Assembly: GCA_902776515.1 (NCBI GenBank) | Contig: CACYQE010000039.1 | Coordinates: forward strand, 1 to 11,510 | Direction: 5' to 3' | Origin: an uncultured Pseudomonadota bacterium | GTDB lineage: Bacteria > Pseudomonadota > Alphaproteobacteria > Rs-D84 | DNA length: 11,510 bases | Shown here: piece by piece, positions 6,529-11,510 of the stretch | Position numbering within the stretch: the first letter of the stretch is position 1 | Layout of the letters: each line of letters begins with the position of its first letter | Made by a program: the position numbers and the translations under genes | Notes under the pieces: model-generated | Databases searched by the model: none | What the model was told of the DNA's origin: nothing | The model's input: the letters and a program-made list of their open reading frames with translations, nothing else

Positions 6529-7211
6529 TGAATAAATTGAAATTTATTTTTTTCACTTTGATTTTTGGGACCGTTGCGGCGTGTGTTCAATATCAATCGC
6601 CTGACCGTGCAACGTGGCCAACGTATCTGCGTGGGGCCAGTTTTACCGACATGACCGATACAGCACGTTTAGCAAAAAAACCAATATACGAAGGTTTGGG
6701 CGGGCGAACAATAAATCAGGCGGTTAAACAATCTGCAAAAATGGAATATGGCGACAAGACAAACAACGATTCTGCAATATCAATAATGTATATGTCTGAA
6801 CTTGAATCAAAACTGTATGATGCACTGCGTAAACCAGGGATGTCCGTTCAACGTGCCGGGACAGATATTATCGTTTTGTTGGTTCGTGATGCGATTATGG
6901 AATTGGATGCACCTGATATATCTGAAACTGGTGATGACACGTTAAAAATAATATCCAACATATTAAAAAAGTACGATGCAACATTTATCGAAATTGCCGG
7001 ATATACCGATGCTATGCGTGATGCAAATGCGGCACACGCATTATCATTAGATATGGCAAGTCGCGTTGGTGTGTATTTATCCACACACGGAATAAAAACC
7101 TGTCGTATGTTTATTGTTGGTCGCGGTGCCGCACGTCCAATCGCAGGCCAAGACGAATTCGGCCGTTTAACCAACAGACGCGTTGAAATTCGTATCGCAC
7201 CCGTCCGCTAA
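6525..7211 (+). CDS. OmpA-like domain lipoprotein
   Basis: ATG 6525 overlaps the pilin stop as ATGA, a coupled start; a second ATG follows at once. The 228-residue product has a lipoprotein signal, IFFTLIFGTVAAC, with the lipid-bearing Cys at 20, so it should be anchored in the outer membrane facing the periplasm. Residues 21-110 are not recognised. Residues 110-228 fit the OmpA/MotB C-terminal domain: IEIAGYTD (Asp162), LSLDMA, VGVYL, GRGAARP and the terminal GRLTNRRVEI. By family it binds peptidoglycan. One oddity is that the position normally held by the peptidoglycan-contacting Arg, 15 residues after Asp162, is Met177; the nearest Arg is 180. Linkage to a pilin gene suggests it could anchor or guide a pilus through the envelope, but that is inference. 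Confidence 0.82.
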   Translation: MMNKLKFIFFTLIFGTVAACVQYQSPDRATWPTYLRGASFTDMTDTARLAKKPIYEGLGGRTINQAVKQSAKMEYGDKTNNDSAISIMYMSELESKLYDALRKPGMSVQRAGTDIIVLLVRDAIMELDAPDISETGDDTLKIISNILKKYDATFIEIAGYTDAMRDANAAHALSLDMASRVGVYLSTHGIKTCRMFIVGRGAARPIAGQDEFGRLTNRRVEIRIAPVR

Positions 7212-7228
7212 AAATTGATAACTTTCTC

Positions 7229-7257
7229 TTTTATTTTATAAAAATTGTTGCTATACT
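7229..7257 (+). promoter_or_regulatory. skp promoter
   Basis: -10 TATACT (7252-7257) in the context TTGCTATACT; the best -35 at 17-base spacing is the poor TTTTAT (7229-7234), part of CTTTTATTTT (7228-7237). The same ten bases lie 23 bases ahead of the lpxD -10. The 77-base gap to the upstream gene shows no clear terminator hairpin. Confidence 0.45.
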
Positions 7258-7288
7258 GAACCCGTCAACAAAAACAAAGGATGGAAAA

Positions 7289-7957
7289 ATGGTAAATAAA
7301 AACTCTGGTGCCGCTAATCCGGCGATAAAAAAATATTCAAAAATTGGTGTCATTGCGGCAATTGTCGTTGCTGTCGCGGCGGTGGGAATTTTTGCATTGT
7401 CACGCATTGGTGGTAAAACGGTTAGTGTCGAAAAAGCATTAAGCGAAGTATCAACCGAGGGTGTTAACGGTGCCGATTTACGTATAGCTGTTGTCCGTAT
7501 GGATGCTATTCAGGCAGATGCCCAGGCATTGAAAGATTTGCGTAAACAAAAAGAAAGCTATGAATCAAAATTACGCAGCGAATTAACATCCAGACAAAAA
7601 GCATTGGAAAAAGAAAAAACAGAAATTGAAAAATCACAAGATGTCCTCTCGCGTGAGGCTTTACAACGCCGCGTAATGGACTATCAGGCCAAGGTTACAA
7701 AGTTACAACGTGATTTGACCGAACGTGCCCAGGCGGTTGAAGCATCTTATCAACAGGCGTTGGCAACAATTCAAGAAAAACACTTGGACCCACTTATTGA
7801 AGGTATAATCGCAAAAAAGAATTTGTCTTTGGTTTTGGACGGACGTTTTGCACGTGCATCTTCCAAGGTTCCAAATTTAGACATCACAAATGATGTTATT
7901 GCGGCCTTGAATAAAAAATTATCCACAATCAAAATGGAAAAGCCAAAAGGTTTTTAA
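7289..7957 (+). CDS. skp: Skp/OmpH-family periplasmic chaperone, membrane-anchored
   Basis: ATG 7289 follows AAAGGATGG. The 222-residue protein begins with a Lys-containing cytoplasmic tail (1-18) and one strong hydrophobic segment (about 19-38) without an obvious signal-peptidase site. The OmpH pattern then follows: RIAVVRMDAIQADA (65-78), a long Lys/Glu/Gln-rich coiled coil (about 80-165), and the closing IAKKNLSLVLDG...LDITNDVIAALN (174-207). Skp is a trimeric chaperone that holds unfolded outer-membrane proteins in its coiled-coil arms on the way to the BAM complex. The usual E. coli protein is about 160 residues with a cleaved signal. Here the extra N-terminal 60 residues may keep it tied to the inner membrane. 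The gene sits ahead of lpxD-fabZ as in many Gram-negatives, but bamA is not directly upstream. Confidence 0.85.
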   Translation: MVNKNSGAANPAIKKYSKIGVIAAIVVAVAAVGIFALSRIGGKTVSVEKALSEVSTEGVNGADLRIAVVRMDAIQADAQALKDLRKQKESYESKLRSELTSRQKALEKEKTEIEKSQDVLSREALQRRVMDYQAKVTKLQRDLTERAQAVEASYQQALATIQEKHLDPLIEGIIAKKNLSLVLDGRFARASSKVPNLDITNDVIAALNKKLSTIKMEKPKGF

Positions 7958-7981
7958 TCCTGATTGTTCATAAACACAAAG

Positions 7982-8009
7982 CAACCGCCGATATGGCGGT
8001 TGTTTTATT
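7982..8009 (+). terminator. Rho-independent terminator after skp
   Basis: Perfect 8-bp stem CAACCGCC (7982-7989) / GGCGGTTG (7995-8002) with loop GATAT, then TTTTATT. It lies 24 bases after the skp stop and separates skp transcription from lpxD, which fits a separate lpxD promoter. Confidence 0.88.
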
Positions 8010-8021
8010 AAACATATTTCG

Positions 8022-8050
8022 CTTTTATTTTGTTTTTTTTGGGTTATAAT
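8022..8050 (+). promoter_or_regulatory. lpxD promoter, possibly giving a leaderless mRNA
   Basis: Consensus -10 TATAAT (8045-8050) with a T-rich upstream region; no good -35, only CTTTTA (8022-8027) at 17-base spacing, part of CTTTTATTTT as before skp. The ATG of lpxD starts at 8057, just where transcription should begin, and no Shine-Dalgarno is present. Confidence 0.5.
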
Positions 8051-8056
8051 GCGACC

Positions 8057-9103
8057 ATGTTAAAAATAATAAAATCTTTGCTGGGGCCGGCAGCAACAAA
8101 AACAACCGCCGGTGAGTTGGCCGAAAAATTCGGTCTGGAATTACGTGGTAAATCTGAAACCATTGTGTCGGGTGTTGCACCTATTGCGGATGCTAAACCC
8201 GGTCAATTGGCTTTTTATTCAACCGAACAAAACAGTAACGCATTTAAAATTCTGCCTGTGGGGGTATTAGAAAAAACACGTGCCTCGGTTATTTTGGTTC
8301 AACCGGAAATGGTATCGCACGCACCAAAAAACGCAACTTTACTAATTTGCAAAAGCCCACGCGGTGAAATCGTAAAAATACTTGGCGAAATATATCGTGA
8401 AAAGCCACGCTTTGGCATATCTAAACGTGCAAATATTGAACGCGGCGTTTTCTTTCGTGACAGAAAAACCGTATATGTGGCACCGTTCGCCACTATTGAG
8501 CATGGTGCGGTCATTGAACCAGATGTAAAAATTTATCCGGGTGCATACATTGGACCAAACGTAACAATTGGTCGTGGAACCGTTGTACATTCAAACGCAC
8601 ATATTGAAAACGCAACTATTGGCACAGAATGTGTTATTCATAACGGTGCATCAATTGGCAAAGATGGGTTTGGATACACACGTCAAAATGGCCACAATGT
8701 TTTTATACCACATGTCGGTCGTGTAGTATTGGGTAATCGTGTTTCTGTGGGTGCAAATACGTGTATCGACCGTGGGGCATTAACCGACACAACGATTGGC
8801 GATGGAACAAAAATTGATAACTTATGCCAAATAGCACATGGCGTTGTAATTGGTGCCGAATGCTTTTTGGCCGGTGGTGTTGGCATTGCAGGCGGGGTCA
8901 AGGTTGGCGACCGTGCATTATTGGCGGGACATGTCGGAATTGCAAACGGTGTTAAAATTGGTAACGATACCGAAATCGGTGCAAACAGTGGTGTATTTCG
9001 TGATGTTCCTGACGGTCAAAAACACATGGGATATCCGGCGGCCCCGGGCACAGAATTTTTACGTCACTATGCTTGGATAAAAAAACACGTCAAAAACGAT
9101 TAA
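8057..9103 (+). CDS. lpxD: UDP-3-O-acyl-glucosamine N-acyltransferase (LpxD)
   Basis: Taken from ATG 8057 (348 residues); a frame extension to 8030 would run through the -10 and adds only unconserved residues. LpxD adds the second hydroxyacyl chain, from acyl-ACP to the 2-amino group of UDP-3-O-acyl-glucosamine, the third step of lipid A synthesis in the cytoplasm. Seen: the N-terminal uridine-binding domain (about 15-115, with VSGVAPIADAKPGQLAF), then left-handed beta-helix hexapeptide repeats (about 125-325, e.g. IGPNVTIGRGTVV), the GKDGFGY motif (201-207) and the catalytic-type histidine in QIAHGVVIG (His261, matching E. coli His239). Length is normal. It follows the skp terminator and leads into fabZ with a 16-base gap, so the two are co-transcribed. 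Confidence 0.97.
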   Translation: MLKIIKSLLGPAATKTTAGELAEKFGLELRGKSETIVSGVAPIADAKPGQLAFYSTEQNSNAFKILPVGVLEKTRASVILVQPEMVSHAPKNATLLICKSPRGEIVKILGEIYREKPRFGISKRANIERGVFFRDRKTVYVAPFATIEHGAVIEPDVKIYPGAYIGPNVTIGRGTVVHSNAHIENATIGTECVIHNGASIGKDGFGYTRQNGHNVFIPHVGRVVLGNRVSVGANTCIDRGALTDTTIGDGTKIDNLCQIAHGVVIGAECFLAGGVGIAGGVKVGDRALLAGHVGIANGVKIGNDTEIGANSGVFRDVPDGQKHMGYPAAPGTEFLRHYAWIKKHVKND

Positions 9104-9119
9104 CCAAAGGGAACGTATT

Positions 9120-9557
9120 ATGTTATCGACACAAGATATTGAAAAACTTATTCCCCACCGTGGCTCTATGCGGTTGGTTGATGAAATTGCCGATATTTCG
9201 GATATGACCGCTGTTGGAATCAAGCACGTTCGCGATGACGAATTTTGGTGTGCCGGACATTTTCCGACCAAACCAATTATGCCCGGGGTTTTGATTATTG
9301 AAGCATTGGCCCAGACGGCTTGTTTTTTGACGATGCATCGGTGCGGAAATAACGGTGGGAAAATGTTGGGCTATTTTGTATCAATAGAAAACGCAAAATT
9401 TACACGTGTTGTTAAACCCGGTGACACATTGGAATTGCACGTTGAAGAATTGGGTTCCAAAATGATGATGCACAAATACAGTGGTGTTGCCACGGTAAAT
9501 GGTGTGCGTGTCGCGGTTGCCACATTTTCCGCAATGATGGATGTCAACGGTAAATAA
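9120..9557 (+). CDS. fabZ: (3R)-hydroxyacyl-ACP dehydratase (FabZ)
   Basis: ATG 9120 follows AAAGGGAA. The 145-residue hot-dog-fold enzyme dehydrates 3-hydroxyacyl-ACP to trans-2-enoyl-ACP in fatty acid synthesis, competing with the Lpx acyltransferases for hydroxyacyl-ACP. Seen: IPHRGSMRLVDEI (11-23) and the active-site stretch GHFPTKPIMPGVLIIEALAQ, with catalytic His47 and Glu61. KPGDTLELHVE and a C-terminal strand complete the fold. PHRGSMRLVD replaces the more common PHRyPFLLVD, a mild variation. Length is typical. The usual next gene, lpxA, is not here: a terminator follows within 4 bases of the stop. Confidence 0.97.
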   Translation: MLSTQDIEKLIPHRGSMRLVDEIADISDMTAVGIKHVRDDEFWCAGHFPTKPIMPGVLIIEALAQTACFLTMHRCGNNGGKMLGYFVSIENAKFTRVVKPGDTLELHVEELGSKMMMHKYSGVATVNGVRVAVATFSAMMDVNGK

Positions 9558-9580
9558 AAGCACCCTTTTGGGTGTTTTTT
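9556..9580. terminator. Bidirectional terminator between fabZ and the VIT-family gene
   Basis: Stem CACCC (9561-9565) / GGGTG (9570-9574), loop TTTT, flanked by AAAAG on the left and TTTTTT (9575-9580) on the right. It therefore works as an intrinsic terminator for fabZ on the plus strand and, with a short U-run, for the convergent minus-strand gene, whose stop codon (9581-9579) overlaps the T-tract. Confidence 0.8.
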
Positions 9581-10067
9581 ATATGTCTATATTGAAACAA
9601 TTCTTTGCACATACACCTATTATAAATGCAACAAAAGTTACCACAGAACATATTACCAACATTTCTAAAAAATGTGGCCAAAATGGTTCCGAACGGATTT
9701 TTGCTTTTAACAGATTAAAAGCAACTATTACCAATATTGCAATTATATAAGAAATCCCCATTGCATAAAAAGTTTGCTTTATAAAAACAAACGGCATCAA
9801 AAGACAAGTTGATGTTATAACATAGGCCGCACCTGTTACCAATCCTTGGGCAAAAGGACATTCCGAATTACCATTCGCTTTTTCTGCAAGGTATTGAGAT
9901 GCCGTCATGGATAAAGCCGCCGCCACCGATGCAATTATCCCGGTTAACACAATTACATAATTCGTTGTTAATGCGAAAACCAATCCGGCAATCAATCCCA
10001 ATGTGGACACCAACGCATCGTGTATACCCAAAACCATTGAACCTAATGAAATATTTTTCGCAATCAT
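9579..10067 (-). CDS. Short VIT1/CCC1-family Fe/Mn transporter
   Basis: ATG 10067-10065, with a weak AGG about 10 bases upstream; 162 residues. The N-terminus matches the VIT1/CCC1 (DUF125) family: GIHDALVSTLGLIAGL (14-29, with Asp17 of the first helix), then a glycine/alanine helix leading to ALSMTASQYLAEKA (51-63), the family's 'SMa..eYl' signature. Three more hydrophobic segments follow (about 74-96, 101-121, 133-154), giving about five membrane helices. Family members move Fe2+ or Mn2+ out of the cytosol, usually by proton exchange. The Glu-rich cytoplasmic metal-binding domain between helices 2 and 3 of plant VIT1 is absent; only a short ANGNSEC loop is present, as in the shorter 'VIT-like' proteins. 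Length is below the usual 220-240. It lies downstream of lpoB past a hairpin, so it may be separately or partly co-transcribed. Confidence 0.78.
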   Translation of the reverse strand: MIAKNISLGSMVLGIHDALVSTLGLIAGLVFALTTNYVIVLTGIIASVAAALSMTASQYLAEKANGNSECPFAQGLVTGAAYVITSTCLLMPFVFIKQTFYAMGISYIIAILVIVAFNLLKAKIRSEPFWPHFLEMLVICSVVTFVAFIIGVCAKNCFNIDI

Positions 10068-10089
10068 CTTGTGCCTATTTTACAAATAT

Positions 10090-10114
10090 ATTACCCCCAG
10101 AATCTGGGGGTAAT
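10090..10114 (-). terminator. Strong hairpin between lpoB and the VIT-family gene
   Basis: Perfect 11-bp stem ATTACCCCCAG (10090-10100) / CTGGGGGTAAT (10104-10114) with loop AAT, 25 bases past the lpoB stop. On the minus strand it is followed by ATATTTG, an imperfect U-run. It could be a partial terminator or an mRNA 3'-end stabiliser that tunes read-through into the transporter gene. No separate promoter for that gene was clear. Confidence 0.6.
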
Positions 10115-10139
10115 AACAAGAAACAAATCCAAAATGTCT

Positions 10140-10757
10140 TTACCAATTCGGTGCGTGGTCACCTTCTTTGATGATTGGTTGTTCATCTTCCCATACAGAC
10201 AAACCTGTTTTCAAATCTGTTAATGTCAATTGCAGATAGTATTCTACACGTGTATCCACAGATGAAAACCACCCAGAATCCAATTTCAAATTACGTTGAA
10301 TCATTTTACCAGACAACGACATATTCGGTGCGACCAATGTCCCCTTTTGGGCGATTGTTGAAGAATCGTATTCCGCATTGTCACGAGTCTGACGCATTGC
10401 ATAGGTTGTTTCGTCTTCTGCGGCTTTACCGTTTCTGAAACTTGTTGCAACCTGGGCACGACCAGAATTAACCAAAGTTGTCCGAATCTTTTTAATCAAA
10501 ATATCTGTATCAAAACGCTGCATAGTATCATTTTTGATTGTCCCCATCGCAATAACCGGATTTTTTACACGCGAAAAAGCACCACTGGTTAACATGGATT
10601 TAGTCATTTTTTCTGCGGTTGATGTCCAATCGCGATATTCCAATTCCATAACATTTTGCATCGAAGAAACTTCCCGTTGATTATCTAAATCAACGACACT
10701 TGTTCCGCCACACGCAGCAAGCAATGCACACATTGCAACAGGTAGTATTTTTTTCAT
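10140..10757 (-). CDS. lpoB: Penicillin-binding protein activator LpoB
   Basis: ATG 10757-10755 with a strong AAGGGGG (10769-10763) five bases away; 205 residues. The lipoprotein signal MKKILPVAMCALLAAC places the lipid-bearing Cys at 16, so it is an outer-membrane lipoprotein reaching into the periplasm. Seen: NPVIAMGTIKNDTMQRFDTD (start of the LpoB core), a basic AQVATSFRNGKA stretch, AQKGTLVAPNMSLSGKMIQRN, YYLQLTLTDLKTGLSVWEDEQPIIKEG near the end. This is the PF13036-type LpoB fold. In E. coli LpoB contacts the UB2H domain of PBP1b and stimulates its glycosyltransferase and transpeptidase activities. Whether this organism's bifunctional PBP has UB2H cannot be seen here. It lies 15 bases after the COG3014-like gene and is co-transcribed with it. 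Confidence 0.87.
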   Translation of the reverse strand: MKKILPVAMCALLAACGGTSVVDLDNQREVSSMQNVMELEYRDWTSTAEKMTKSMLTSGAFSRVKNPVIAMGTIKNDTMQRFDTDILIKKIRTTLVNSGRAQVATSFRNGKAAEDETTYAMRQTRDNAEYDSSTIAQKGTLVAPNMSLSGKMIQRNLKLDSGWFSSVDTRVEYYLQLTLTDLKTGLSVWEDEQPIIKEGDHAPNW

Positions 10758-10772
10758 TTTTTCCCCCTTGGT

Positions 10773-11510
10773 TTATTTTTTTAGTTTTATCACCTTTGTA
10801 TCTAAATTCTTTTGTCCGACCCGAACATAAACCAAATAATTGTTACCATCGTTCGGAACAGATAACTGTGTTACCAGATTACCATTTGATTGCAAATCAA
10901 TCAAGCCTGTTTTATTTTTATCCACACGTAAAACAGATATTGTTTTCGGCAAAGTTGCCCATGTCCTGACCTCGGCATTTGTCGTCACTTCAGAATATAT
11001 CGTTGACAGCAATCCAATAAAGGGTGTCCCAGAATTTTTTGAATTATACGCCGCCGATTGCAATACCGTGCGTGCCACAGCCGATGCCAATGAACGGGTT
11101 GCTTCATTTATTCTGTATTCTTTGTATTCAGTAATAAACATTGAATCAACATCTGCGATATTTTGTGCGTTGTTTATTTTTACATAATTTTCGAAAAAAA
11201 CAGGTTCAGATGTCGCAATCGTAACAAAAGATTTAACATCACCCGCCACAACCGGTAAACTTATTCTCTTTTCTGTTAATTTTGGGGCAAAACCATCCTC
11301 TATAAATATCCAAACCGTATTTTGTGGAACAGATTTATTTTCTGCATATTCTAAATCTTTGGCAACAAATGAATTATTTGGTGCCATCCCAGATGCACGT
11401 TTTAGATAAGTTTCAGCATCAGAAAAATCACGACTGTTCAAAAAATAAATACCAGACAAATACATTAAAGCCGGATTCATAATATCACGATACGCGGTCC
11501 AAGTTGCGGT
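10773..11510 (-). CDS. COG3014-like envelope protein, 5' end outside the window
   Basis: The frame is open to the right edge (upstream residues read ...TATWTAYRDI before MNPALMYLSGIYFL), so the apparent Met at 11480 is internal. About 245 C-terminal residues are visible. The TPR-like start (NPALMYLSGIYFLNSRDFSDAETYLKRASGMAPNN) is followed by an unrecognised region with TVWIFIEDGFAPKLTEKRISLPV and an Ala/Arg-rich segment (TRSLASAVARTVLQSAA). A beta-rich, Lys-ending tail closes it (DTKVIKLKK). This layout, together with lpoB directly downstream, matches the COG3014 proteins often encoded beside lpoB; I base this on memory of the family. Those are usually lipoproteins, but the N-terminus is not in the window. 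Function is unknown; context points to peptidoglycan synthesis or envelope upkeep. Confidence 0.65.
   Translation of the reverse strand, partial: TATWTAYRDIMNPALMYLSGIYFLNSRDFSDAETYLKRASGMAPNNSFVAKDLEYAENKSVPQNTVWIFIEDGFAPKLTEKRISLPVVAGDVKSFVTIATSEPVFFENYVKINNAQNIADVDSMFITEYKEYRINEATRSLASAVARTVLQSAAYNSKNSGTPFIGLLSTIYSEVTTNAEVRTWATLPKTISVLRVDKNKTGLIDLQSNGNLVTQLSVPNDGNNYLVYVRVGQKNLDTKVIKLKK

Noticed and set aside
8299..8901. Minus-strand open frames opposite lpxD
   Set aside because: Shadows of a well-conserved gene; no start signals or recognisable product.

Overview
The window looks like chromosome from an AT-rich, probably uncultured Alphaproteobacterium. Signs are a DUF4167-type protein (a family known mainly from Alphaproteobacteria), diderm lipid A and outer-membrane genes (lpxD, fabZ, skp, lpoB), and GTCAnnCCGGC...GCCGG palindromic repeats of a kind seen in alphaproteobacterial intergenic DNA. 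UGA is read as stop throughout. The assignment to Alphaproteobacteria is inferred, not proven.

Layout. (1) Positions 1-3834, minus strand: one transcription unit of three large proteins, each starting with a type IV prepilin signal. The best match from memory is PilV, the type IVb pilus-tip minor pilin/adhesin. A promoter lies at 3806-3834. The genes overlap by a few bases and look translationally coupled. The third is broken by a 1-nt frame change near 858. A further small gene starts at 28 and runs off the left edge. (2) 3942-4244, plus: DUF4167-like small protein. (3) 4245-4470: a non-coding, repeat-rich palindromic element. (4) 4474-7211, plus: dnaX, then a PilS-like type IV pilin and an OmpA-like lipoprotein in close succession; the usual dnaX partners ybaB and recR are absent here. 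(5) 7229-9580, plus: skp/ompH, a terminator, then lpxD-fabZ, ending in a terminator that also serves the opposite strand. (6) 9579-11510, minus: COG3014-like protein (5' end outside the window), lpoB, a hairpin, and a short VIT1/CCC1-family metal transporter.

How the genes fit together. Pilin-related genes sit on both sides of the DUF4167/repeat/dnaX block: three PilV-like proteins on the left and one small PilS-like pilin plus an OmpA-like lipoprotein on the right. They may belong to one type IVb-like surface fibre whose assembly ATPase, platform protein and prepilin peptidase lie elsewhere. The right half is envelope biogenesis: Skp (outer-membrane protein chaperone), LpxD and FabZ (hydroxyacyl transfer and dehydration in lipid A and fatty acid synthesis) and LpoB (activator of a peptidoglycan synthase).

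The least ordinary part is the tandem PilV-like locus with its frameshifted third member. Next come the composite palindrome before dnaX and the possibly leaderless lpxD transcript. No CRISPR array, rRNA, tRNA, recombinase or transposase gene was seen.
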